DNA of 39,158 bases, taken from positions 485-39,642 of the forward strand of contig JAAXGT010000123.1 in assembly GCA_012271205.1 (NCBI GenBank), in the 5' to 3' direction. The position numbers and the translations under genes are program-made. The notes under the pieces were generated by a model that was not told where the DNA came from, ran no database searches, and saw nothing but the letters and a program-made list of their open reading frames with translations. The stretch is from Rhodothermales bacterium. Its GTDB lineage: Bacteria; Bacteroidota; Rhodothermia; Rhodothermales; Bin80. Shown here piece by piece: positions 1 through 9,739 of this stretch. How positions within the stretch are numbered: the first letter of the stretch is position 1; each line of letters begins with the position of its first letter.

Positions 1-164
1 AAGTCACGTATCCGCGCCGCGCCAACCCCCCACTCTTGCTGGCAGCCAACTACCACCAGATGAGACCACCAATCCCCTGGCTCGACAACAAAGTCCTTCA
101 CCTGAAATTTGCCTGATCCCGCAAATGGTCACATCAGTATTCCCGAATGGGAATTCAGGCTCGG

Positions 165-345
165 TGGAGCGCGGGTTCAACATCCTCACCCGGAAGGCCA
201 TTCGCCGCGGCTCCTTCTCTCCTATCATCCAGCTCAAGGAGAAGATCCTCCACTTCATCGACCCCTGTAATGCCAGTGCCTAGGACCGTCACCGCAGATT
301 CCATCCCTCAGAAAATCCAAAGACTATGTGTATCTATCTCTGGTA
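165..345 (+). mobile_element. Degenerate IS630-family transposase C-terminal remnant (copy A)
   Basis: Forward reading gives GSVERGFNILTRKAIRRGSFS..QLKEKILHFIDPCNA, then in another frame TADSIPQKIQ. This matches the IS630/DDE_3 C-terminal pattern (SWLN.VERWF..L..K.IRRGSF.SV..L...I...... .W.ATADSILQKI). The frame is broken and it is closely similar to copy B. Confidence 0.75.
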
Positions 346-445
346 AGGAACATTAGGCGACATCGGCCGCCATTCTCATGATTTAGCTGCCGAAGCTATG
401 ACGGGCCCTACGGCCAGTTGCCAGCGCGCGACTGACCGGGGAAGT
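191..445 (+). repeat. Direct repeat of IS630 relic 3' end plus downstream non-coding flank (copy A)
   Basis: Aligns by eye with 3122..3388, including the post-transposase segment 'actatgtgtatctatctctggta...cggccgccattc.catgatt.agctgccgaa...accggggaagt'. Confidence 0.75.
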
Positions 446-555
446 GCAGAATCTACCCATTGAATTTGAGGTCCCTAAGCTGCAAGCCGAATGAGCCTTG
501 GTACGCAGGATTCGTTTTCTTGCCTTAGCCTACGCCTGCTCTAAACAAGATCTTT

Positions 556-1419
556 TCATTGCCGTTCTCGGCGATTGGCCTGGTCTTCTACCAAGAATTT
601 TGCCTTCGATTGAAGCCCCGTGTGAGGTTCGTCAAATCCGCAGGTCCGCCAAGTTTCACGATCATCGCTTGCCAGCCGGACCATGGCCTTGGACAGTTCT
701 TCGGCGTCAAGCACCTCGGCAAGCTTCATTGCCACAACCAAGGGGCGGAATCCCGCATTGGGCGTGCGTTCATTCCGATAGGTGGCGTCCTGACAGGTCA
801 GGTGCAGCAAGGCTGCGCTTGTAATCCGGTCACGGGTATGGCTATCCAGATTGTCGGGCCAGCGTTCGACAGCTTCCCCCAAGATAGAAAGACAACCAGC
901 AGCCGTCACCAAGGCCCTGCCGGGATTGTTGGCGCAATCAATGGCCTCGTCTACGATTTGGGGGCCAAAATCAAGCAGGGCGTTCTTGACCCCCCAGCCA
1001 GTGTGGGTATTACGCATAAGCGATGGAATGGTCTGCGGGTCGTTCAGTGCAATGACCGTATGAAGAATGCTGAAGTGCATTTCGCCTGGCATTATCTTGT
1101 AAGGTTCGCCACTATCCATGCGGGCATACTGCGCCGTTTCCTGCTCCAGTACCTCAATGAGCGCTTCCACCAAGGGCGGGCTCGCTGTGAATCCTGGTTC
1201 AAGGTGCCAGTAGCGTTTGCTCTCCGGATCGGGATAGATTGGTATTGCATTCAGTGCCGCGTCCACTCTACGGTAATCACCGCTGAGCAAGTCTGCCGCA
1301 ATGTCCGCCTGCTTGCGTTCCACGCTTTGAGATGCACTCGTGTATGTCACGAATAATAATGAACCAACTCCCAAAATCAGAAAAGCACTACGAATCCACC
1401 GAAACGATTGCACAGTCAT
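556..1419 (-). CDS. Hypothetical secreted or membrane-anchored protein (287 aa)
   Basis: Long ORF with an N-terminal hydrophobic segment (FLILGVGSLLFVTYTSA). Preferred over the overlapping + strand ORF, which looks like shadow sequence. Confidence 0.6.
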   Translation of the reverse strand: MTVQSFRWIRSAFLILGVGSLLFVTYTSASQSVERKQADIAADLLSGDYRRVDAALNAIPIYPDPESKRYWHLEPGFTASPPLVEALIEVLEQETAQYARMDSGEPYKIMPGEMHFSILHTVIALNDPQTIPSLMRNTHTGWGVKNALLDFGPQIVDEAIDCANNPGRALVTAAGCLSILGEAVERWPDNLDSHTRDRITSAALLHLTCQDATYRNERTPNAGFRPLVVAMKLAEVLDAEELSKAMVRLASDDRETWRTCGFDEPHTGLQSKAKFLVEDQANRRERQ

Positions 1420-1454
1420 GAGCTATAGGTATGTTTATCTAATGAGGACCACAT

Positions 1455-2628
1455 TCACTGCCACGCTAAGTGAATGTGGCTGTTACTGCTATAAGTTCTC
1501 ACTTCCGCAACACTACCATCCGTTTCAGCCCAACTGGCTATTGAGTCCCTAACCGCCTTGGACCATGGCAGTGTTGTTGTCTTAAAATCAGCCGCCTGTC
1601 CATGTATGTGATGACTATTTGAACCGGAATTGGGCACGTTCGCGTTACCGTCAGGGCACCGATAGCCTGAGGATACGGACAGATCCGTTTCGAACCGTAA
1701 ACGAACTGCGTCTAACCCATTTTCCAGAGCGGAGCTAATGTATCCGTAGCCATCGTGTTTCCCGTTATGCGTGCCCGTGGCACCTACATACAGGTACTGA
1801 GGCACTGTGTAGAATTTAATGCAAGGCCAATGTCCCCGCACACCACGATTGTAGTATTCGTCCTCCAAGTCACATTGGTGCTCATTTGAGCAATCACATT
1901 CCTCTTCTTCCTCCTCTTCGTCGCCTCCGCCCCCCCGTCTTCTTCGCCATCCCCTTCGCAATACAATAAGGAGATAGAGTCTCCGTCGCACCACAGAATT
2001 TCGCCGGTGTCCGGGTCTTCATAGCAGAAAATATAATAGTAGCAAGTCCCCTCCACCCCATGGCTCTTGCCGGCTCCCGAAACACGCACGTCAATTCTTG
2101 CCTCGCGGGGCTTCTCGCCAGCTTGGAATACCCGCCCGCGCTGCGGCGCATAGTAGATACTGAACTCCGCAACGGACACGCGTGTGCCTTGGAATTCCTC
2201 GCGCCAATAACTCGTCAGGTAACGCGTAAGCGTTGCGGGACGAGCAGTGCCGGACATAATGAACTCAAGGATCTTTGCTGAGTGTACTTTGCCCCTCTGC
2301 CCAACCTCGAACACGACTGCACTCATAGACGAAAAGGAATCGTTCACCGGACGGAGGGCTGTCCCGCTCAGTTGTGTCGCGACCACCTGTCCGCCATTCT
2401 GGTGCTGCAGCACTTGTGCTGTGGACCAGTCTGGAGGCGGCGTTGTGCCAGTTGGGCCAAGTCATAATTTGCAGGCTCCGAGGGTTGGTAAACCATGGCG
2501 TCCTCATAGTAGGCCTTGGCCGCTGCGATCATGAAGGCATTGTCTGGCTCCGTGCCAACGCCTATGTTGTCGCAACTCGCGGAGACGATTATTACTAGAG
2601 ACGCAAAGAGCAGACTGTTCGTTCTCAT
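1455..2628 (-). pseudogene. Lipoprotein with C-terminal M15-type (D,D-carboxypeptidase/endolysin-like) peptidase domain, split by at least two frameshifts
   Basis: The N-terminal ORF (2368..2628) has a lipobox-like signal (MRTNSLLFASLVIIVSASC). The middle continues in ORF 1784..2413. The C-terminal part in ORF 1455..1994 carries SSGYRCPDGNANVPNSGSNSHHIHGQAADF...SNSHIHLAW, the M15_3-type S..R......V..S..S.H..G.A.D...HIH pattern. Confidence 0.7.
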
Positions 2629-2819
2629 TTAGGTAGCGTATGTGATCAAAGGTAAAACGGAATAGCGATGGAGATCAAGGATTAGTGGTGAGTGACAAAT
2701 ACGGTTCCTGAGAGGGCAGGATGATTAATAGGGTGTTCTCACCACGGTGCATTGGCATTTGTTATTCCTCTGTCACTGGTGGGGCGGTTGGCCTGAAATA
2801 TTACAAACTTCAGATTGGA

Positions 2820-3275
2820 GCGCCCCCCTGTTGCTGGATACGTCGAAGGGGTCACACAGGGCTACATCCGTCACGATATCACTACGCTCTTCCCACCTTG
2901 GACGTGGCCACCGGCCAAGCCCTCATCCCGGGCAAGGAACGGTCTCCTCACCCGGAGTTTTTGAGCTTCCTCAGGCCCATCGACGCCAACGACCCCCGGA
3001 TCTGGATGTCCACCTAATCGTCGCCCCCAAAAGCCCGACAAGGTCCAGCGCTGGCTCACCACCTGGCCCCGCTACCCCCTCCATTCATCCCCACCTGCTC
3101 CTCTTGGCTCACATTATCCCCCGGAAGGCTATACGCCGCGACTCCTTCTCTTCGGTCGCTCAGCTCAAGGAGAAGATTCTCCACTTCGCCGTCCCCTGCA
3201 ACGCCGGTGCCCAGCTCTTCCTGTGGACCGCCACCGCAGATTCCATCCTTCAGAAGATCCAAGACTATGTGTATC
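2820..3275 (+). mobile_element. Degenerate IS630-family transposase remnant (copy B), several frameshifts
   Basis: Frame of ORF 2721..3017 reads LPTLDVATGQALIPGKERSPHPEFLSFLRPIDANDP. Another frame (ORF 2747..3322) continues PPDLDVHLIVAPKSP...RKAIRRDSFSSVAQLKEKILHFAVPCNAGAQLFLWTATADSILQKIQDY. Typical IS630 DDE transposase sequence split over frames. Confidence 0.8.
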
Positions 3276-3388
3276 TATCTCTGGTACAGAACACTAGGCA
3301 ACACCGGCCGCCATTCCCATGATTCAGCTGCCGAAACCACGATGGGTCACCTACGGTCAGTTGCCGGCGCACGACTAACCGGGGAAGT
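3122..3388 (+). repeat. Direct repeat of IS630 relic 3' end plus flank (copy B)
   Basis: Partner of 191..445. Copy A lacks roughly 14 nt present in copy B around 'cagctcttcctgtgg'. Confidence 0.75.
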
Positions 3389-3554
3389 AATGCCGGAAAG
3401 CTGACTGGCAGGGTTTCAGGGAAGCGTAGTACACAGAAAGACGAATAGGGATAATGTGCCGCCCCCCATGGGAGGGGCCGTTTGTATCAGGTGCTGCAAG
3501 GGTCACACACAAATCTGGTGCTAGTGCCACGGGGATTCACTATCGGCAACCGAT

Positions 3555-3890
3555 TCACTCAGGAAGGGCATACGCCACGTAAGTATCACCTGATTTGGTG
3601 CCCATTTTGCCACCGCCGGCCGCAATGACTACGAACTGGCGCCCCTCCACCTCATAAGTGGCCGGGGTGGCATAACCGCCAGCTGGCAGCTTCGTCTCCC
3701 ATAATACTGCCCCGGTGGCCTTGTCAAACGCCCTGAAGCGCTCATCTTTGGATGCGGCAATAAAAATCAGACCGCTCGCCGTTACTACCGGGCCACCATA
3801 ATTTTCAGTGCCCGTAGGCGGAATGCCCCGCGCAGTTAGTTCATCGAACTTCTGGGCCGCAGGAATACTTGCAAGATGCAGTTGAGGCGT
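3555..3890 (-). pseudogene. 3' remnant of a PQQ-dependent (quinoprotein glucose dehydrogenase-like) gene, absent from the ORF track
   Basis: Minus-strand translation: [103 protein letters not shown]. Characteristic beta-propeller C-terminus; upstream sequence quickly loses the frame. Confidence 0.8.
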
Positions 3891-4240
3891 TCATACCTTG
3901 CCAATCAGGCCCGTTTCAGTCGTCTTAGGTTCAGAAAGCTGGAGGAAAACCTGTGGCCGTTCCTTATCCAGCGCGGTCGGCCCCACAATCCCCCTAGGTG
4001 GAGCCCCATTATCATCCCCCAAGGGCCATTTGCAGCCCATACAATCGACGAATATTCAGACTTGCACCCAGTCCCACTCATCTCGTACCCGGGCCTAGGC
4101 CCCGCCTGCTACAGGGTCGAAACCCCAGTCCCGCCTTACCCCAATCTATAGACAATTGGAACTTGACTCTAACATCATCAACTTGACAAACTTCAGCCGG
4201 GATAGGCAATTTCCAAATTGGAGACCGGGGATCTACCGGT

Positions 4241-5266
4241 CTACGTGGCGGTTGCCTCAATCAGCTTGCCAATGAGTTCAGTAACGCTGACACCATCGGC
4301 CTCGGCATTGAAATTGGCAATAATACGATGGCGCAATACAGGCACCGCCATCGCTTTTACATCGCTGATTAGCGGAGTTAGCCGACCATCCATGGCGGCC
4401 AAGGCTTTCGCACCCAAGATTAAGTATTGTGAAGCACGGGGGCCGGCACCGTACGCGATATAATTGTTGACAAAATCCAGTGCGCCTTCACGGTTTGGTC
4501 GAGTACCACTGCTCAGCCGTACAGCATACTGTATCACATTCCGGGCTGCCGGAATCTGCCGTACAAAGTCTTGGTAAAGCAAAAGCTCGCTCCGTGTCAT
4601 GGCCTGCTTGACCTCATAAGAAGTCAGACTCGTCGTAGAGCGCACCACTTCGACCTCTTGGTCGAACGTTGGATAGTCAAGCCACAGATTGAGCATGAAA
4701 CGGTCCAGCTGGGCTTCAGGCAAGGGATACGTGCCTTCTTGCTCAATCGGATTCTGGGTGGCCAATACAAAAAAGGGCTCCTCCAGCGTAAAAGTCTGAC
4801 CACTGGCCGTTACACGGTGCTCCTGCATGGCTTCGAGCAACGCCGCCTGCGTCTTGGGCGGCGTCCGGTTGACCTCATCAGCCAGTACCACGTGCGCAAA
4901 AACCGGGCCCTTCACAAAACGGAACACCCGGCGTCCAGTGGTATGATCTTCCTCAATGATCTCGGTGCCCGTGATGTCTCCGGGCATAAGATCCGGCGTA
5001 AACTGGATCCGGTTGAAGGAGAGGTCAAGTGCATTAGCCAGCGTGCGAATAAGCAGCGTCTTGGCCAATCCGGGCACGCCCACCAAGAGCACGTGCCCCC
5101 TTGCCAGCAGGCACACCAGTACATGCTCAATGATGTCATCCTGGCCGATAATGACCTTGGCAATCTCCTTGCGCAGACGTGCACGGGCTTCCAGCAACGC
5201 CTGTGCCAAAGAAGGGTCAGCAGAATCAGAGGGCATCGGGAAAAGGCGTCGAAATCGCTCTAACAA
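4241..5266 (-). CDS. MoxR-family AAA+ ATPase
   Basis: GVPGLAKTLLIRTLA (Walker A), VVLADEVNRTPPKTQAALLEAMQEHRVT, FVLATQNPIEQEGTYPLPEAQLDRFML: classic MoxR/AAA_3 motifs. Confidence 0.95.
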   Translation of the reverse strand: MLERFRRLFPMPSDSADPSLAQALLEARARLRKEIAKVIIGQDDIIEHVLVCLLARGHVLLVGVPGLAKTLLIRTLANALDLSFNRIQFTPDLMPGDITGTEIIEEDHTTGRRVFRFVKGPVFAHVVLADEVNRTPPKTQAALLEAMQEHRVTASGQTFTLEEPFFVLATQNPIEQEGTYPLPEAQLDRFMLNLWLDYPTFDQEVEVVRSTTSLTSYEVKQAMTRSELLLYQDFVRQIPAARNVIQYAVRLSSGTRPNREGALDFVNNYIAYGAGPRASQYLILGAKALAAMDGRLTPLISDVKAMAVPVLRHRIIANFNAEADGVSVTELIGKLIEATAT

Positions 5267-5282
5267 TTACGTGGCCCAGAGG

Positions 5283-6653
5283 TCAATTGCCGGCCGTAGG
5301 TCCATTAATTACTTCGAGTGCCTTGCCTCGCTTTTCGACATACACATCCCCGCGTAATATATCCAGCCAGCGCCGCATTTCCCGGTTACGTTTGTCATCA
5401 AGAGCCAACGCTTCAATTCGCGCATAGTCCGTCTCAATATCCACGCGGTGAGCCGGCACCCGCCGCTGAAGCATTACGATATGCCAAGCCAGACTCCCAT
5501 CGAGCAGCGTAACTTCGCTCGGATAGCTGATCTCGTCGATCGCCAGCGTATCGGTATTGGCCTTCCATTCAGGGCCCAGCGCGTCCACAAACAAGTCACG
5601 CTCTCCACTGGAGGGATCTATCATGCGCCCGCCAATTTCTGCCGTGGTTTCCTCCTCGGAATGGCGACGGGCCATAAGCTCAAACGGCAATTCGTAGGTT
5701 ACGATCGAATCGCGCAAGACATCCAAGAATGCAATGGCCTCGCTGGGGTCAGATTTGCTCTGGTCAATGTTGATGAGAATATGACTGAAATCCACCACGT
5801 CCCCCACACGCTCATTGACTCGCAAAATGTGATACCCGAAAGGAGATTGGAATGGCTGCGACAGCTCTCTCGGCGCAATGCGGGCCGCGACTGCCGCGAA
5901 CTCAGGCACAAGATCTCCCAGAACCATGTCCTCGTAACGCCCCCCGGATGAGGCCGAGCCCAAATCCTCCGAAAACCTTTGTGCCATCTCATAGAGTGTA
6001 CTGCGATCGGCTACAATCGAATCGCGGATCGCGGTAATGATTTCGAGCGCTTCACGCTCGGCTTCGGGTGAAATGGACGGGTATCGAACGATGTGGGAGA
6101 CACGTACAATTTCCGGGAGCTCAGGCAATGAATCGGTCGGAAACTGTGCAAACCACTCACGAACTTCTGTAGGCGTGATCCGGAGTGTATTTATTTTTTG
6201 TCCCTGAAGCTGCTCTGCAAGCAACCGATCGCGAGTCTCGTCCCGAAGATCCGCGCGAATCTGGATTTCCGGCATGCCATAAAGCTCTTCGAGTCGAGCA
6301 GTGCCACCCAGCTGGGCCGTCATGGTCTCGATACGCTGATCGAGGGACTGGTCGATCTGATCCTCGGACACAACAATGTTGGTGTCGCGCTTGGCATGCT
6401 CAGTCAACACAGCCTGATCGATGACCTGCTCAAGAACTTGATGCCACAACTCATCCGTATAGGGGAGGCCCTGCTGGTTTCCCATAACCTGGACCAGTCC
6501 ATCAATCTCGGACCGCACAATGATCCGGTCTGCAACGATGGCGACAATCTCATCTAAGACCAGATCCTGTGCCCGCAGGGGGGCCGACGGCGCAAGGCAC
6601 AGTGAAAGCAGTGCAAAGACGTGACAACCCCTGACTATCGCAGAGCGGAGCAT
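5283..6653 (-). CDS. SurA-like periplasmic peptidylprolyl isomerase/chaperone (456 aa)
   Basis: Signal peptide, SurA_N-like region (LDEIVAIVADRIIVRSEIDG), parvulin segments (VSHIVRYPSISPEAEREALEIITAIRDSIVADRSTLYEMAQRFSED..SSGGRY; FSHILINID). Confidence 0.9.
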   Translation of the reverse strand: MLRSAIVRGCHVFALLSLCLAPSAPLRAQDLVLDEIVAIVADRIIVRSEIDGLVQVMGNQQGLPYTDELWHQVLEQVIDQAVLTEHAKRDTNIVVSEDQIDQSLDQRIETMTAQLGGTARLEELYGMPEIQIRADLRDETRDRLLAEQLQGQKINTLRITPTEVREWFAQFPTDSLPELPEIVRVSHIVRYPSISPEAEREALEIITAIRDSIVADRSTLYEMAQRFSEDLGSASSGGRYEDMVLGDLVPEFAAVAARIAPRELSQPFQSPFGYHILRVNERVGDVVDFSHILINIDQSKSDPSEAIAFLDVLRDSIVTYELPFELMARRHSEEETTAEIGGRMIDPSSGERDLFVDALGPEWKANTDTLAIDEISYPSEVTLLDGSLAWHIVMLQRRVPAHRVDIETDYARIEALALDDKRNREMRRWLDILRGDVYVEKRGKALEVINGPTAGN

Positions 6654-6746
6654 ACCGTGGTGTCAAAAGAGGTGTAGAGGGTAGAGACTAAACGGTTCGG
6701 GTGCCGAAATTGTTGGACAGCAGCCGGCAATTAACCGATTCTCCCA

Positions 6747-7589
6747 TTACCGGATTTCAATCTCTTCACGGGCATCCGCCTCTGTGCGCAATTTTTGTAC
6801 CGTACGTGCATAGTTTCGTTTCCGGGTTTCAATGTTGAGTTGGCTAACCACAAGATCTTCCACCCAGGCCAATTGGGGTATGCTACCCACTGGTGCCCGG
6901 TCGGCGAGTTGCAGCAAATGCCACGTATTGTCACTGGCAATAACTCGCGCGCGCATATCCGGCGTCATTCTGCCTACCACCGAGCGCACCTCCGGTTGAT
7001 TTGCAAACAGACGCGCTTCAGGATAGTAATTCTGTGATAATGCATGTGAGGCTGCAGGATCACTGGCAAAACGCGTCGAGAGAATGTCAAAAAGCGAGTC
7101 TGCTGCGGACGGTGGTACGGCATTAAGGAGCTCAGCGGCTAATTCTACTGAATCCCGGCTGCTACTCGAAATGTGGCGTATGCGGACGAAAGGCTCGAGA
7201 AGGCGCATACGCTCCTTATTCGTGTCAAAGTAAGCAGTGACGTCGCTGCGTGTCTGAACCGCTGACGCTTGGGCATGCACTTGAGAGACCATTGCTTCGA
7301 TTAGTACCGCCCGCTCGCTTGCCTCTAGGCGATCTCTGACTGCCTCCCGTGCTTCCAGCCGAAGGCGCCGGGCTTCCTGATACAACAGCTCACTGGTAAT
7401 CCACTGATCAATAAGCTGCTTTCGTGCCTCTGTCGTGTCCAGTCCAACCGCTAGGCTGGCCAAGCGTGTGTCCAGTTCTGCTTGTGTTAGGAAGGCATTG
7501 CCGACACGAGCCACAAACACCTCCGGTGGTTGAGATTCCTGACAGGCAGCAAGAAGGCCTGCCAATAGAATACAAATACAGGCTCGCAT
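6747..7589 (-). CDS. SurA/PpiC-like lipoprotein (280 aa), apparently without a canonical parvulin motif
   Basis: Lipobox (ILLAGLLAAC), then ARVGNAFLTQAELDTRL...LIDQWITSELLYQEARR, typical of SurA_N/PPIase N-terminal domains. Confidence 0.8.
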   Translation of the reverse strand: MRACICILLAGLLAACQESQPPEVFVARVGNAFLTQAELDTRLASLAVGLDTTEARKQLIDQWITSELLYQEARRLRLEAREAVRDRLEASERAVLIEAMVSQVHAQASAVQTRSDVTAYFDTNKERMRLLEPFVRIRHISSSSRDSVELAAELLNAVPPSAADSLFDILSTRFASDPAASHALSQNYYPEARLFANQPEVRSVVGRMTPDMRARVIASDNTWHLLQLADRAPVGSIPQLAWVEDLVVSQLNIETRKRNYARTVQKLRTEADAREEIEIR

Positions 7590-7605
7590 TCCAGCGGCAG
7601 TCCGG

Positions 7606-9618
7606 TTATTGAAAAACGTGTTTCAACCGATCCGGATACGTTTCCACACCATACTTGGTGCGCAGCCGGCTTAGCAGCCGCTCCTCTAAAAAGATTTGGA
7701 CCTCACTGATTACTTCAGCCTTGGCCTCCTCAAACGTTTTGGAGCGTGCAGGCTCAACGCCGTCCAGCCAAAGCACAACGTGGCGGGTGCGCACAGGAAG
7801 CACGTCCGTACGCTCGCCGATTTCCAGGATTATGGCTTGGTCATACACGCTGTTAGTGATCCCCTCAACGAGCACTGTATCCTGGCGGAGTACGCGATTT
7901 TCATCCTCCGCAAGAGAGTTTGCAAGCTCATACCACGTCATGCCGCTGTCAATACGCGCTACGACATCTGTCAATATGGAATCGTTATAGCTGCTGACTT
8001 CGATTATGCGAAAGCGATCCGAAAAAGTATATCGGGATACATTGGCCTCGTAGTGTGCAAGGAGCCGTATGGAATCCGTAGTGGCCGCGTTCCAAACGGA
8101 GTCCTCCATGAGCTTAAACAGCGTGAGTCCCTCCCGAAAATCCTCCATAATGTCCCGGAACTCCTCATCTATCTCCTCCAAAGCCAAGGCCTTGTGCGTA
8201 ATGGCTGCAGAATTCAGAAAGGCATCAGCTATCGCAATTGCCTGCAAGCGTGGCGTTGCTTCGTTGCGTGTACGGTTATTGGGATTTTTTGAAAAGGCCG
8301 CGAGCTGTCCCAGCGTATATACCGAATCGCCCAGCGTGGCAATGGGCAGCCGTGCCAACGAATCCATAGTCGCGAGATCCTGAATATACAGCTTCACGGA
8401 ATCACGCCGGACACCGCCTACGAGGCGTGATAATAGCATCGAATCGACGGCAGAGGAATATCGCGCGCGGGCCGTTCTCGCCAACTGTTCTTCCGCACGG
8501 CGCATCCGGGGCATATTGCGAGCTATGCGCTCCAGTTCGCCATACTCTTCTTCGAATGTGCCGAGCGAGTCGTGTTCAATCAGTTTGATCAAGTGCAATC
8601 CGAAAGCACTTTGCACCACATCTGAAATATCTCCCGGATTCTCGAGACGGAAAACCGCCTCGTAAAAGCCGCGATCAAGCTGCTGGTCTTCAAACCGGAT
8701 CGTCCCAATATCTCCACCACGCATCGCGCTGTTAGGGTCTTCGGACCATCGCTTTGCCATGTCTTCAAATGTGGAGCCATTTTCCAAATACAGCTTGATG
8801 CTGTCCATCCTCGCAAATGCTGCCGCGGTATCCTCCGGTGTCATGCCCTTGAAGTGCACCATAATGTGGGCGGTACGCGCCCCTGGCCTGGCGGGCTCAC
8901 GGCTGTGCACCTTGACCAAATGGTACCCGTATGCAGTACGGAATGGCTGTGAGACCTCACCTACTGGTGTGACATAAGCCATGTCTTCGAATGCCTTTAC
9001 CATTCGACCTGCAGTAAAGGTGCCGAGATCACCGCGGTAACCCTGTGGAGACTGGGGATTCTGGGCCGAAGGATCATCGGAGTACTTCAAGGCGACTGCT
9101 CCAAAGTCCATTCCCTGCATCACCGAATCGCGCAGCGCACTTATTTGCTCAAAGGCACGTAGCGTGTCGGAGGGAGACGGAGTGGTGGCTGCCAGTCGGA
9201 CCATGATGTGGCTGGCATGCACGACCTGTTTTCGCTTGTGGTACAGGTCGGTCAGGATGGGTGCCAACACTTCCTGGTCCACCAAGTAGGGGCGGGCAAA
9301 CGAGGCCCGATAATTGTGGATCTCACCCTGTATACCGGGATCCTCGTAATAGCCGGCTTCTTCGGCCTCGAGAATTTTGAGGCGGAAGTTTACATACCGA
9401 TCAAGAAAATCCTCGTAAGCTCCCAATGAGTCGTCGAGTGCAATATCGCGGCTACCAACTGTTCGGGCGTATCGTTCCTCGAAGGCCTCTATATCCACGA
9501 TTTCGTCGCCGATCACTGCCAGTACCGTGGTCTCGGGACCAGATACCTCTTGTGCGCTGGCAGGCAGCGCACCCAAAAACAATAAAGCAGACCATAATGC
9601 CCGCTGGAAAAGCTTCAT
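7606..9618 (-). CDS. PpiC-type peptidylprolyl isomerase with two parvulin domains (670 aa)
   Basis: Signal peptide; VVHASHIMVRLAATTPSPSDT...YSDDPSAQNPQSPQGYRGDLGTFTAGRMV and RTAHIMVHFKGMTPED...WSEDPNSAMRGGDIGTIRFEDQQ are repeated rotamase motifs. Confidence 0.92.
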   Translation of the reverse strand: MKLFQRALWSALLFLGALPASAQEVSGPETTVLAVIGDEIVDIEAFEERYARTVGSRDIALDDSLGAYEDFLDRYVNFRLKILEAEEAGYYEDPGIQGEIHNYRASFARPYLVDQEVLAPILTDLYHKRKQVVHASHIMVRLAATTPSPSDTLRAFEQISALRDSVMQGMDFGAVALKYSDDPSAQNPQSPQGYRGDLGTFTAGRMVKAFEDMAYVTPVGEVSQPFRTAYGYHLVKVHSREPARPGARTAHIMVHFKGMTPEDTAAAFARMDSIKLYLENGSTFEDMAKRWSEDPNSAMRGGDIGTIRFEDQQLDRGFYEAVFRLENPGDISDVVQSAFGLHLIKLIEHDSLGTFEEEYGELERIARNMPRMRRAEEQLARTARARYSSAVDSMLLSRLVGGVRRDSVKLYIQDLATMDSLARLPIATLGDSVYTLGQLAAFSKNPNNRTRNEATPRLQAIAIADAFLNSAAITHKALALEEIDEEFRDIMEDFREGLTLFKLMEDSVWNAATTDSIRLLAHYEANVSRYTFSDRFRIIEVSSYNDSILTDVVARIDSGMTWYELANSLAEDENRVLRQDTVLVEGITNSVYDQAIILEIGERTDVLPVRTRHVVLWLDGVEPARSKTFEEAKAEVISEVQIFLEERLLSRLRTKYGVETYPDRLKHVFQ

Positions 9619-9739
9619 GATTTATCAGCAAAAGTCAGTCTCAAAAAAGTGCAATCTATTTTCACCGTGTTTGCTTGAGTGTGTTCCACTCTTGGATCCC
9701 AGTTGCAGGCATAAGGTTAAGTGTTGTTTTAGCTTCCAG

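Noticed and set aside
559-1356. 265-aa plus-strand ORF opposite the 287-aa hypothetical protein
   Set aside because: The minus-strand ORF has a credible N-terminal hydrophobic segment and more natural composition; the plus-strand frame looks like shadow sequence.
1890-1975. GAA/GAG-rich low-complexity tract as a possible microsatellite array or CRISPR-like repeat
   Set aside because: It is an acidic linker-coding tract in the M15 lipoprotein gene, with no regular repeat/spacer structure.
3462-3484. GC-rich palindrome GCCGCCCCCCATGGGAGGGGCCG as a terminator
   Set aside because: Stem is short and imperfect and no clear T run follows on either strand; left uncalled.
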